Notes under the pieces: model-generated
Databases searched by the model: none
The model's input: the letters and a program-made list of their open reading frames with translations, nothing else
What the model was told of the DNA's origin: nothing
In this document: positions 1 through 8,556 of the stretch, piece by piece
Layout of the letters: each line of letters starts with the position of its first letter
How positions within the stretch are numbered: the stretch's first letter is position 1
NCBI GenBank assembly: GCA_963807385.1
Contig: CAWEBQ010000002.1
Coordinates: forward strand, 868,001 to 932,000
Source: JBDTSW01 sp963807385
GTDB taxonomy: Bacteria > Actinomycetota > Thermoleophilia > Solirubrobacterales > 70-9
Direction of reading: 5' to 3'
DNA length: 64,000 bases
Translations under genes and position numbers: made by a program

Positions 1-333
1 TGGGGCTGCATCGCCACCGAGCTCGCGATGGAAGCACGAACGCTCTCCCGTATGGCACGCCGGACCGGCCGGGTCGACAAGGGCTACCAGTGCGTCCGCG
101 TCGCAGTCGTAGCGGAGCTCGCGCACCCGCTGCGTGTTGCCGGAGGTCGCGCCCTTGTGCCAGAGCTCGTCGCGCGAGCGGCTGTGGAAGTGGGTCTCGC
201 CGGTCTCGCGCGTTCGGGCCAGCGCCACCTCGTCCATGTAGGCGAGCGTCAGCACCTCGCCCGTCACGTAGTCCTGGACCACACACGGGACGAGGCCGTG
301 CTCGTCGAAGGTGATTGCGCTCTCGCCCGTCAT
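1..333 (-). CDS. hisI: Phosphoribosyl-AMP cyclohydrolase, HisI (3' end beyond window)
   Basis: HisI opens the purine ring of phosphoribosyl-AMP in the third step of histidine synthesis, in the cytoplasm. The 111 visible residues cover almost the whole domain: the D-x-D-x-D magnesium site is D76, D78 and D80 (YDCDAD), and the zinc cysteines are C77, C93 and C100. The motif THFHSRSRDELWHKG is also typical. The reading frame is open at the window edge, so the protein may end just beyond it or continue into a HisE domain as HisIE. The start is the ATG at 333, with TAGACT 8 nt upstream (342-347), which suggests a leaderless transcript. It lies 20 bp downstream of the large secreted-protein gene on the same strand, but has no evident functional link to it. 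Confidence 0.95.
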   Translation of the reverse strand, partial: MTGESAITFDEHGLVPCVVQDYVTGEVLTLAYMDEVALARTRETGETHFHSRSRDELWHKGATSGNTQRVRELRYDCDADALVALVDPAGPACHTGERSCFHRELGGDAAP

Positions 334-341
334 GGCGGGCA

Positions 342-347
342 AGTCTA
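342..347 (-). promoter_or_regulatory. Putative leaderless -10 box of hisI
   Basis: TAGACT on the minus strand ends 8 nt before the hisI ATG. It matches TANNNT, the actinobacterial -10 core, at the spacing expected for an mRNA that begins at or next to the start codon. The same hexamer sits at 8-9 nt before hrcA, holA and the HadA-like gene. Confidence 0.4.
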
Positions 348-353
348 GGGGCG

Positions 354-3300
354 CTACCCGCCGCTCTTGAAGCCGTGCTCGGTGAGGCGGCTCTTGCAGA
401 AGCGGTCGGTGATCTCGTCCTCGCCCGCCCGCAGGTACGTCCCTGACGGGCAGTTCACCTTGCCGATGCCGATCACCTTGCCGGTCACCAGCCCGGTCTT
501 TTCGAAGGCGAACACGTGCTGGTCTGATGCCCAGCCCTCCGGGTAGTCGAATTCGGTGATGTCGTTGGTGGACTTGACGACCTTGATCGTGCCGGCGACG
601 TCAGCGTCACCGGCGGCCTCTGTACCCGGATCCCAGTCGGTGTCCATCGCCAGAAAGCCACGCTTTCCGTCGGGCTCACCGACGTCGAGGACGCCGTAGT
701 CGAACTTGCGCTGGTGGGCCTGAAGCGCGAAGTCGTCCACGTCGAGGGAGAGCTGGGTGAAGGCCACCGATTGATTCGGCGTGGCGAAGTACCCGAGGTG
801 CGTGGGGGGATCGGCGTGGATGCCGATCGATCCCTGGTTCGCCTGGTCGGGGCTGACGTTGATCCCCCCGAGCCCGATGCCCTGCCTGACCCGACGCAGG
901 TTGTCGTCGAAGACGCCCCTGGCGCAGTTGGGCTGCGTCTCCATCTTGCAGATCTCCAAGGTGGCCGGCATCGGCACCGCGCTGAGGGCCTCCCCGCTGT
1001 TGGCAACGGAGTAGTTCGGGTAGGTCGTGTCCTTGTCGTAGCTGAACGCCTCGACGGGCTGCGGCTGGCCGGCGTTGTCACGGCCCCGGTAGTCGATCGA
1101 GGTGCGGACCGGTCCCGAAATAGCGGTCAGGTCCGTGCGCTGCGGCAGCTTGTCCAGCGTCGCCAGCAGCTTCTCGGTGCCAGTCTGGGGGTTGTTCTGC
1201 CCGAACCGGGTCTTTATCTGCTTCTCGGTGTCGATTCGCAGCGCGCGCTCGATGTCGTTGAAGGCGTTCGCCCGCAGGTCGGCGATCAGGAAGTCAGAGC
1301 GCCCGTCCCCGAACTTGTTGATGTCGAGAGACCGCACCGCCGTCAGCCGCGCATGGAGCACGTACTTCGAGTCCGTGTCGCGGGAGTAAAGGCCGTCGAG
1401 CCGGCGGTAGACCGGGCAGCCCGAGCCGCCGTCGCACTCCTGCCCGGCGAGACGCTCGTCCGGCCCGCTGGTGAGCTGGATGTCGAGCTCGTCGAGGATG
1501 TCGTCGGTTCCGGAGGCGTCCAGATGCAGCGGGAAGCCGCCGTCCTCCCGGCCGGGCTGACTGCGCCGGTAGGAGAAGTTCAGCCGGCGCGGCATGTTCT
1601 TCAGCCGGACGTGGAGATCCTTCGCCGCGACGCCGTTCGACCCCTTCGGGAGGTCAGGCATGTTGATCCCGTCGAGCCGGACGTCGGGACCGGAATTCGG
1701 GCCGAGCGCGGACTCGTCGCTGTAGGTGATCCGGTTCCGCGACGATGACGCCGAGGCCCGTCCCATCTGCAGGCGAGTCTTCGGCTGAAGCGCGCTGACC
1801 CGGCCGGTGATGGCCTGCTGGCCCTTGGAGTAGTCGCCCGGCCTTCGCGGAATGTTCAGGCTGACGTTGATCGGCGTCCGCCAGATCGGGACCAGCTCGC
1901 CGCGCTTGCAGATCTCGGCCTGACAGCCGCCGGGCGGGACCAGCTCCGGCGCGGTATCCACCCCCACGTCGAGGTCAGGCTCGAACGTGATGTCGGCCGT
2001 TCTCAGCCGACTGATCCCGCCGCTGATCCCGTAGTAGGTCTCGGTGTCAGCCATCCCAACGCCGTCCTCGCACGGGTGGATGCAGAAGGTCGGGAGCGTC
2101 GGCGCGGCCTGCAGCGCGTCGAACTTCACGTAGCCGATCCCTCGCTCGTCTGGGGTGCTGAACTCAAACCTGCCCGCCCCCATCTCGGCGTTCAGGTGCT
2201 TCGGAATCCGGGTCAGCTCCACCTTCAGCCACTTGGCGCGGTTGAAAAGCGGCGCCTCATCGTCCACGATCAGCCGCGAGAAGGGGACATCGGCGCTGGC
2301 GTCGTAGTGGACCTCGTCGGTGGCGCCCTCGTAGACCAGCCTCACGTCCTGAGCATCGGCTGGGTCGCCGGGGAGGTCCTCAACGCGCGAGTGGATCTTG
2401 AGGCGCTTCGGCGGCCCACAGACGATCACCTGGCAGTTGTCAAACCCGGGACGCTTGCTCGGACTGAGCACCGGCGGCTTGCGCGGGAGCCGGCGAACTG
2501 TCTGCACATCCACCGTCGCGACGTCAACCACCGCATCGGCGTCGTAGACGATCGTCTTGCGGTCGGGTGACGCGTCCGTGTCCGCCACCGTGTCCTCGTC
2601 GGTGATCGTGATCCCCGCGTTCGGAGGCAGCAGGTCCAGGGTTCCCGAGACCCGGGGGTCGTCGTTGGGCTTTGCGATCAGGAAGTCCATGACTGTGGCC
2701 TCTGCCGGCGGATGGCTGATGTCCAGCTTCTGGCGGAGGTTGGCGGTCGAGATGTCGATGTGCGCGCTGGACGGGATCCTGGTCGAGCCGTCCGAGCCGT
2801 CGGGGTCGCGGAACGTGATCCGGTTCTGGTGCAGCCCGCCGCGGTCGTTCAGCGTCGCGCCTGGGCTGTAGCTGTCGGTCACCAGGGCGAGGCGGCTGGG
2901 ATGGGGGCTGGTAACAGCGAGGTCGAGCAGGGTGTCGTCGGTCGCGGCCGAGCCGTCCTGATCATTGAGGTCAAGCGCGGCCGAGAACGCGGACGGCGCA
3001 CTGGAGTCGAGGGTGTCGTAGCCGATCGTCTCCCGGCGCGAGGGAGCTGCGGAGTCCACTTGGACTACCTCGACGCGAAGTGGGAGAGTGCCGGCGACCA
3101 GCTTGTTGACCTTGATCGTGGGGCGCTTGGTGTCGAGGTTCGCCGGCACCCGCACGCCCACCGAGACGTCTGCCCCGGTGGTGCCGCAGGAGCCGTTCAC
3201 GTCCACCGGTTGCAGCGTGAGGCTGTCGATCGGAATCCCGGGCTGGGCCAGGATGCTGTGCTCACAGACCACGTCGGGCGCACCGCCCGACCCGTTGTCC

Positions 3301-3542
3301 CACTGAGTGAGAAAGGTGACGAACAGCTCGCTGCCCCCGCCGCCGCTTGTCGCGCCCTCGCTGTCGTCCGTGACCCCGGAGCAGTTCGAGTCCCCAGGGA
3401 AGTCGGCCACGCCGTCGCCGTCGTTGTCGTGGCCGTCGGAGCACTCCGGGAAGCCCGGCAGGTGGCTGGCCGAGGCCGAAGCCGGAAGCAGGCTAAGCCA
3501 CGCCATAAGCGCCACGAAAGCCACCCGGAACCCCCGTCCCAT
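354..3542 (-). CDS. Large secreted protein of unknown function with calcium-type N-terminal motif
   Basis: Function unknown. The 1062-residue product starts with a clear signal peptide (residues 1 to about 25, ending ASASASH). A short acidic segment, CSDGHDNDGDGVADFPGD, follows; it resembles thrombospondin type-3 calcium loops, with a Cys pair. The rest has no domain I recognise. It is rich in beta-forming, Asp/Pro/Gly sequence and has degenerate repeats of the kind strand - NMPRRL or RIPKHL - strand, alternating with RITFRDPDG, KTIVYDADA and RITYSDESA. Scattered Cys pairs fit an oxidising extracellular location, and there is no C-terminal anchor. It is divergent from the mce operon, with 150 bp between the starts. 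The ATG has no strong Shine-Dalgarno, but TAGGTT lies 6 nt upstream. A surface or lipid-handling role is only a guess from its neighbours. Confidence 0.85.
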   Translation of the reverse strand: MGRGFRVAFVALMAWLSLLPASASASHLPGFPECSDGHDNDGDGVADFPGDSNCSGVTDDSEGATSGGGGSELFVTFLTQWDNGSGGAPDVVCEHSILAQPGIPIDSLTLQPVDVNGSCGTTGADVSVGVRVPANLDTKRPTIKVNKLVAGTLPLRVEVVQVDSAAPSRRETIGYDTLDSSAPSAFSAALDLNDQDGSAATDDTLLDLAVTSPHPSRLALVTDSYSPGATLNDRGGLHQNRITFRDPDGSDGSTRIPSSAHIDISTANLRQKLDISHPPAEATVMDFLIAKPNDDPRVSGTLDLLPPNAGITITDEDTVADTDASPDRKTIVYDADAVVDVATVDVQTVRRLPRKPPVLSPSKRPGFDNCQVIVCGPPKRLKIHSRVEDLPGDPADAQDVRLVYEGATDEVHYDASADVPFSRLIVDDEAPLFNRAKWLKVELTRIPKHLNAEMGAGRFEFSTPDERGIGYVKFDALQAAPTLPTFCIHPCEDGVGMADTETYYGISGGISRLRTADITFEPDLDVGVDTAPELVPPGGCQAEICKRGELVPIWRTPINVSLNIPRRPGDYSKGQQAITGRVSALQPKTRLQMGRASASSSRNRITYSDESALGPNSGPDVRLDGINMPDLPKGSNGVAAKDLHVRLKNMPRRLNFSYRRSQPGREDGGFPLHLDASGTDDILDELDIQLTSGPDERLAGQECDGGSGCPVYRRLDGLYSRDTDSKYVLHARLTAVRSLDINKFGDGRSDFLIADLRANAFNDIERALRIDTEKQIKTRFGQNNPQTGTEKLLATLDKLPQRTDLTAISGPVRTSIDYRGRDNAGQPQPVEAFSYDKDTTYPNYSVANSGEALSAVPMPATLEICKMETQPNCARGVFDDNLRRVRQGIGLGGINVSPDQANQGSIGIHADPPTHLGYFATPNQSVAFTQLSLDVDDFALQAHQRKFDYGVLDVGEPDGKRGFLAMDTDWDPGTEAAGDADVAGTIKVVKSTNDITEFDYPEGWASDQHVFAFEKTGLVTGKVIGIGKVNCPSGTYLRAGEDEITDRFCKSRLTEHGFKSGG

Positions 3543-3692
3543 TCGCGCAACCTACTGCGAACGGCGGCTCGGTGCAGGAGCCGGCAAACTTCTGGAGCGC
3601 GGAACCGGGGCTTGGGGCCCCTAGCCGACTGGCTGAGCGGCCAACTCGACCGGCGCCTGGGACCGCCGCACGCGGTAGCTTCCAACAGCGCG
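3543..3692. promoter_or_regulatory. Divergent promoter region, secreted protein / mce operon
   Basis: This 150-bp gap separates two divergent starts. On the minus strand TAGGTT (3549-3554) sits exactly 6 nt before the ATG at 3542, a leaderless layout. On the plus strand TAGCTT (3676-3681) lies 11 nt before the mce ATG at 3693, which would leave a leader of about 5 nt. No convincing -35 boxes are visible, and neither gene has a strong Shine-Dalgarno sequence. Confidence 0.35.
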
Positions 3693-5171
3693 ATGGGAGA
3701 GGAGCAAAGTAACGGGACTCGCCGCGCGGCGATCGGTGCCGGGGTGGCTGTGGCCGCCCTCGTCGTTGCGCTGGTCGTCTTTCGCGGCGAGGACGACTAC
3801 CAGGTCACTGCCCAGTTCGCGAGCGCCAGCCAGTTGATCACCGGCAACCAGGTTGTAGTCGGTGCCAAACCCGTCGGCACGGTGACGGAGATCAGACTGG
3901 CTCCCGACGGGCAGGCCAACGTAACCTTTACGGTCGACGAGCCGTTCGCGCCCCTGGAGCGCGGGACGGTGGCAACGGTCCGCTGGACCGCCCTTTCGAG
4001 CGTGGCGAACCGGCAGGTCGAGCTGACCGTACCGCCGGAGGGAGTCGCGGGCACCGAGATCGAGGACGGCGGCGTCCTCGAGCAGTCCGAGACGGTCGGC
4101 GCGATCGACGTCGATCACTTCTTCAACCTGCTCGACGAGAAGACGGTCAAGGACTACAAGCGCCTGATCAAGGGCTTCGCCAACTCCTACGACGGAGTTG
4201 CCGAGTACGCAAACGAGGGCTACAAGTACCTCAACCCGCTGCTCTACAACGGGCGACGGGTGTTCGCCGAGCTGAGCGCCGACCAGCTCGCCCTGGAACG
4301 CCTGTTGATCGACGGGTCGCGCTTCTCCGGCGCGCTCGCGAGCCGCGCCGGAGACGTCTCCCAGCTCGTCGGGAACCTATTCCTGATGATGAACGCGATC
4401 GGCGACCGCAAGTTGGAGCTGGCGCGCGCGATCGGGCTGCTGCCGCCGTTCCTGCGAAGCGCCAACACCACGTTCGTGAACCTGCGCGCCGCGCTCGACG
4501 ACGTCCAACCGCTGGTGATCGCCGCCCGGCCGTCGGCGAAGGTGTTGAAGCCATACCTCGTGGCGCTGCGGTCGACCGCGCGCAACGCCGTCCCGACCGT
4601 GCGCGACCTCTCGGCGATCATCCGCCGCCGCGGCAGCGACAACGACCTCGTTGAGCTGCAGCGGATCCAGCCGCCGCTGCGCCGGATCGCTGTCGGCACA
4701 GGTTCCCCCGACTGCGGCCCAGGACCGGAGAACGCAGCCGACCTCCAGATCCCCGCCGACGACGACTACACGCAGGGCAGCTTTGGCGAGGCGCTCTGCT
4801 CGCTCGCCAACGGCCACCACAACCTCACCTACTTCCGTGCCTACGCCCCGGAGCTCGTGAGTTGGTTTGACGGCTTCAGCCACTCGGGCTACAGCGACGC
4901 CATCGGCGGCATCGGCCGCGTCGGGCTGACGCTCAACACCTTCTCTCCGATTCTCCCCTCGCTGCTCCCCGACCTGACCGACCCGGACTCCCCGGAGGAG
5001 CAGTTCGACTCTCTCACGACCGGGCAGAACCGCCGATGCCCAGGAGCCAACGAACGGCCCCTCGGCCCCGGCTTCCCCCCCGACGACTCCGTCCCGTTCA
5101 CCGACTCCGGCGCGCTCACCGACGGCGTGCCGGGAGACTGCAACCCGGCGATGGTGCAGCCCGGGCCATGA
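3693..5171 (+). CDS. Mce family protein, first gene of mce operon (MlaD domain)
   Basis: Mce proteins are membrane-anchored, extracytoplasmic lipid-binding subunits that form hexameric channels working with YrbE/MlaE permeases. This 492-residue protein has one N-terminal membrane segment (about residues 12-30) and then an MlaD domain containing ITGNQVVVGAKPVGTVTEI (about 50-70). A long helical region follows, and the tail is rich in Pro, Asp and Cys. The ATG at 3693 is chosen because the short charged N-terminus before the membrane segment begins there; upstream sequence in the same frame does not look coding. The gene ends in an ATGA overlap with the next mce gene, so the two are translationally coupled. 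Confidence 0.93.
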   Translation: MGEEQSNGTRRAAIGAGVAVAALVVALVVFRGEDDYQVTAQFASASQLITGNQVVVGAKPVGTVTEIRLAPDGQANVTFTVDEPFAPLERGTVATVRWTALSSVANRQVELTVPPEGVAGTEIEDGGVLEQSETVGAIDVDHFFNLLDEKTVKDYKRLIKGFANSYDGVAEYANEGYKYLNPLLYNGRRVFAELSADQLALERLLIDGSRFSGALASRAGDVSQLVGNLFLMMNAIGDRKLELARAIGLLPPFLRSANTTFVNLRAALDDVQPLVIAARPSAKVLKPYLVALRSTARNAVPTVRDLSAIIRRRGSDNDLVELQRIQPPLRRIAVGTGSPDCGPGPENAADLQIPADDDYTQGSFGEALCSLANGHHNLTYFRAYAPELVSWFDGFSHSGYSDAIGGIGRVGLTLNTFSPILPSLLPDLTDPDSPEEQFDSLTTGQNRRCPGANERPLGPGFPPDDSVPFTDSGALTDGVPGDCNPAMVQPGP

Positions 5172-6892
5172 GGCGGATCGCCCTCATTGGACTGGCGACG
5201 CTGGCCGCGGCGGGCGGGCTCGGCGCCGCGGCGGGCGCCGACGACGTCCACACGTACCGAATCGAGATGTACAACGCGTTCGGGCTCGTCAAGGACTCAA
5301 ACGTGCGCGTCGCAGGCGTCACCGTCGGCCGCGTCTCCGCCCTCACCGTGAACGAGAGCAAGCGCGCCGTGGTCACGGTCGAGCTGACGGGCGACCTCGC
5401 CCGGCTGGGCGACGAGACCGAGTGCGAGTCCTCCCCCCAGTCGCTGCTCGCCGAGTACTACCTCGACTGCGAGCCCGCGGGCGAGCCCCTGCCCGAGGGC
5501 GGGCTGATTCCGGCCAGCCGGGTTCAGATCGCGATCCAGCCGGACCTGGTCGCGAACACGTTCCGCGAGCCGTTCCGCAACCGCCTGACCCTGCTGGTCA
5601 ACGAGTTCGGGACCGCGCTCGCGGGTAACCCCGAGAACCTCCGCGAGGCGATCCGCCTCGGCGCGCCCGCCCTGACCGAGCTGGAGGAGGTCACGGAGAT
5701 CCTCGCCGGGCAGGCGGAGTCGATCCGCGACCTGAACGTGAACTCGGAGCGAGTCTCGGGCGAGCTCGCGCGCTATCGCGAGCAGATCGTGGACTTCGTG
5801 GACGAGGCCGAGGACCTCACCTCGACCGCGCTCGAGCGCCGCGATGACGTCTCGCGGGGGTTCGATCGCTTCGATGACTACATCGCCGAGCTGCGCCCCA
5901 CCCTGGCTCAGCTAAACGACACCGCGATCGAGCAGACACCGCTGCTCACCGCGCTTCGCGAGGCGGCGCCCGAGCTGTACCGCCTGACCCAGAGCCTGCC
6001 GCCGTTCCAGCGCGCCTCCGAGGGGTCGCTGACCTCGCTGGGCGACGCCGCGACGGTGGGTGAGCGGGCGCTGCGACGCGGCAGGGACGAGCTCAAGCTC
6101 CTGGCCCGGGCCGGTCGTGCGGCACCGGAGACGTCCGAGATCCTGGCCGACCTGCTGCGCGACCTCGACGACCCGCGCCGGGCCGTGGAGATCAACGACC
6201 TCGCCGGGCCGTCGACCGGGCGCACCGGCGAGGATCCCGGGACCCGCGACACCATGGGCTACACGGGGTTCGAGGGCCTCCTGAACTACGCCTACTACCA
6301 GGCGCTGTCCGTCAACCAGTTCGACCGCGGCGGCCACGCCCTCCACATCAACCTCTACGAGGCGTTCAGCGGACCGTGCGGCACGTTCTCGACCGGGCAC
6401 GACCTCACCACGGGCGAGCCGGGCATCCCTGCCGCGGCAGGCGGCAACACCACCGATTTCTCCGAGATCGCCCGCTGCTCCACCTGGCTGGGCCCGAACC
6501 AGCCCGGCATCAACGAGGACCTCGGGCTCGCCAAGTACGACCCGTCCGTGTGCCCCTTCGGCACGGCACCCGAACACGCGCGCATCAACCTGTGCGATCC
6601 GACCGATCCGCCCGGCCCGCGCCGCAGCGCCCCTGAGCAGGCCCGCCACCCCGAGGGTCAAACCGGGAACCCGACCGCGCCCACGCCGGGCGCTGAGACC
6701 CCGCCCAGCGAGGGGGGGCTGCCGCCGATCGACCCGGACGAGCTCCCGCCACGCCTTCGGGATCTGCTGGACGACCTCGGCCCGCGCGGCCTCGGCCCGC
6801 TGGGCCGCGGCGGCGGCGGGGGCGGGGGCGGCAACGGGCCGCGCGGCGGGGACGCCGCGCGGGACCTCCTCGACTACCTGCTCTCACCATGA
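5168..6892 (+). CDS. Mce family protein, second gene (Gly-rich C-terminus)
   Basis: This 574-residue Mce subunit begins with a short hydrophobic signal or anchor (residues 3 to about 27). Its MlaD domain contains the core motif VRVAGVTVGRVSAL, followed by a Cys-containing insertion (ECESSPQ...LDCEPAG). The middle is a long alpha-helical needle region (residues about 150-330). The C-terminal third is low-complexity: proline-rich, then a run of about eight glycines near residue 555. Such tails are common in actinobacterial Mce proteins and are probably disordered. The start overlaps the previous stop by 4 bp (ATGA at 5168), and the end overlaps the next gene in the same way. It is presumably one of six unequal subunits of a single hetero-hexameric assembly. 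Confidence 0.92.
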   Translation: MRRIALIGLATLAAAGGLGAAAGADDVHTYRIEMYNAFGLVKDSNVRVAGVTVGRVSALTVNESKRAVVTVELTGDLARLGDETECESSPQSLLAEYYLDCEPAGEPLPEGGLIPASRVQIAIQPDLVANTFREPFRNRLTLLVNEFGTALAGNPENLREAIRLGAPALTELEEVTEILAGQAESIRDLNVNSERVSGELARYREQIVDFVDEAEDLTSTALERRDDVSRGFDRFDDYIAELRPTLAQLNDTAIEQTPLLTALREAAPELYRLTQSLPPFQRASEGSLTSLGDAATVGERALRRGRDELKLLARAGRAAPETSEILADLLRDLDDPRRAVEINDLAGPSTGRTGEDPGTRDTMGYTGFEGLLNYAYYQALSVNQFDRGGHALHINLYEAFSGPCGTFSTGHDLTTGEPGIPAAAGGNTTDFSEIARCSTWLGPNQPGINEDLGLAKYDPSVCPFGTAPEHARINLCDPTDPPGPRRSAPEQARHPEGQTGNPTAPTPGAETPPSEGGLPPIDPDELPPRLRDLLDDLGPRGLGPLGRGGGGGGGGNGPRGGDAARDLLDYLLSP

Positions 6893-8556
6893 GACGCAGC
6901 GCCGCAAGCACCCTCGCAGCTTCTCCCACGATGGTCGGGGCGGTAACGACGCTGATCGCCATCGTCGCCGTCTTTCTCGCATACAACGCGAACAACGGGC
7001 TGCCGTTCGTCCCCGCCTATCGCGTCTCCGTCGAGGTACCGAACGCGGCCAGGCTCACCGACAACAACGAGGTGAGGATGGGCGGCGTGCGCATCGGCGT
7101 CGTCGAGTCGATCGTGCCGGTCGCTTCCGGCAACGACACGACCACGGCGGCCACCGACGTCCCGCCGGAGGCGGCGGAGCTACCGCTCACCGCCGCGAGG
7201 CTCAACCTGAAGCTCGACAAGGGCTCGGCACACCCGCTGCCGCAGGACTCGATCTTCCGTATCCGGTATCGCTCGGTGTTCGGGCTTAAGTACGTCGAGG
7301 TGGTGCGCGGCACCGGGCCGGACGCGCCCGAGGGCCATGTGTTCGACGGCACCGACGACGGCGAGCTGTGCGAGCTGCCGACGGACACCAAGACGTTCGC
7401 CGATACGAGCGACCAAGCCGCCCGAAACGGCTGCTTCCAGGACCAGACCGAGTTCGATGAGATCAACGACACGTTCGACTCGCGCACGCGCAAGGCCCAG
7501 CGCGAGAACCTGGTCGGCTACGGAGATGGGCTGACCGGCCGCGGCGTCTCGCTGAACGAGACCATCGCCGAGCTGCCCCGGCTGTTCGAGAATCTGCAGC
7601 CGGTCGGGCGGGCCCTCTCGGACCCCGACACGAACCTGCAGCGGTTCATTCACGGGCTCGAGCGCACCGCCCGCTACCAGGCGCCGGCGGCCCGCGAGCA
7701 GGCGCTGTCGTTCGCCTTCGCCGCGATCGCCTTCGCCGCGATCACCGCCGACGAGGAGAAGCTGAAGGAAGCGATCACCGAGGCGCCCATCACCTACGAG
7801 ACCGGGATCCGCCTGCTTCCGGCCCAGCGGGCCTTCCTCGCGAACACCGAGCGGTTCTCCCGGCTGATGACCCCGGGCGTCGAGGATCTCGCGGCGACGC
7901 TCCCAGTGCTAAACGACGCCGTCGAGTTCGGCACCCCGGTGCTGCGCAAGGCGCCACCGGTGAACCGCAAGCTGCGCGCGGTGATGCGTGAGCTCAACCA
8001 GCTCGTCAGCGCGCCGACCACCCGACTCACGCTCCAGCGACTGGTTGAGACCTTCCGCACCGCCAAGCCGCTGCTTCGCCATGTGGCCCCGGCCCAGACG
8101 GTCTGCAATTACTGGAACTACTGGTTCACGAACCTCCCCGGTGGCCTCAGCGAGCCGGGCCCCATCGGTTACTCCCTGCGCCAGGCGCTGGTGCGATTCC
8201 CCGGGGCCCCGCAGGCCGAGGTCGCCGTCGGCAGCTACGCGGGGATCGGCGCCAGAGGCCGGGCCGGGTCTCCGTCAAACGAGTTCCGCCCCTACGAGTT
8301 CCCGATGGTCCACACACATCCCTATCTGCCGGCCGGCCAGAATGGCGCCGACTGCCAGGCCGGCCAGTACGGCTACCCGCTGGGCGCGCTCCGCGTCCCG
8401 GGGCAGGACGCCTCGGACCCCGCCAACCGCGTGTCCGACATCCCCGGATCCCGCGGGCCGACGACCTCCTTCTGGACCGCCGACCAAAAGCGCATCCTCT
8501 TCGACAGCCGCGTCCCGTCACGGCAGCCCGAGACCTGGACGGGGGTGGGCCCGTGA
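6889..8556 (+). CDS. Mce family protein, third gene
   Basis: A 555-residue Mce subunit. One membrane segment (about residues 16-36, ending in AYNANNG) precedes the MlaD domain, which contains NNEVRMGGVRIGVVESI. A second conserved MlaD piece, IFRIRYRSVFGLKYVEV, lies about residues 122-138. The helical tether region extends to about residue 390, and the C-terminus holds a Cys/Trp/Tyr-rich segment (VCNYWNYWFTN). The start is the ATGA overlap at 6889 and the end is a GTGA overlap with the fourth gene. The four-base couplings through the operon suggest stoichiometric synthesis. Family-based role: lipid binding and transfer across the cell envelope; the substrate cannot be told from sequence. Confidence 0.92.
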   Translation: MRRSAASTLAASPTMVGAVTTLIAIVAVFLAYNANNGLPFVPAYRVSVEVPNAARLTDNNEVRMGGVRIGVVESIVPVASGNDTTTAATDVPPEAAELPLTAARLNLKLDKGSAHPLPQDSIFRIRYRSVFGLKYVEVVRGTGPDAPEGHVFDGTDDGELCELPTDTKTFADTSDQAARNGCFQDQTEFDEINDTFDSRTRKAQRENLVGYGDGLTGRGVSLNETIAELPRLFENLQPVGRALSDPDTNLQRFIHGLERTARYQAPAAREQALSFAFAAIAFAAITADEEKLKEAITEAPITYETGIRLLPAQRAFLANTERFSRLMTPGVEDLAATLPVLNDAVEFGTPVLRKAPPVNRKLRAVMRELNQLVSAPTTRLTLQRLVETFRTAKPLLRHVAPAQTVCNYWNYWFTNLPGGLSEPGPIGYSLRQALVRFPGAPQAEVAVGSYAGIGARGRAGSPSNEFRPYEFPMVHTHPYLPAGQNGADCQAGQYGYPLGALRVPGQDASDPANRVSDIPGSRGPTTSFWTADQKRILFDSRVPSRQPETWTGVGP

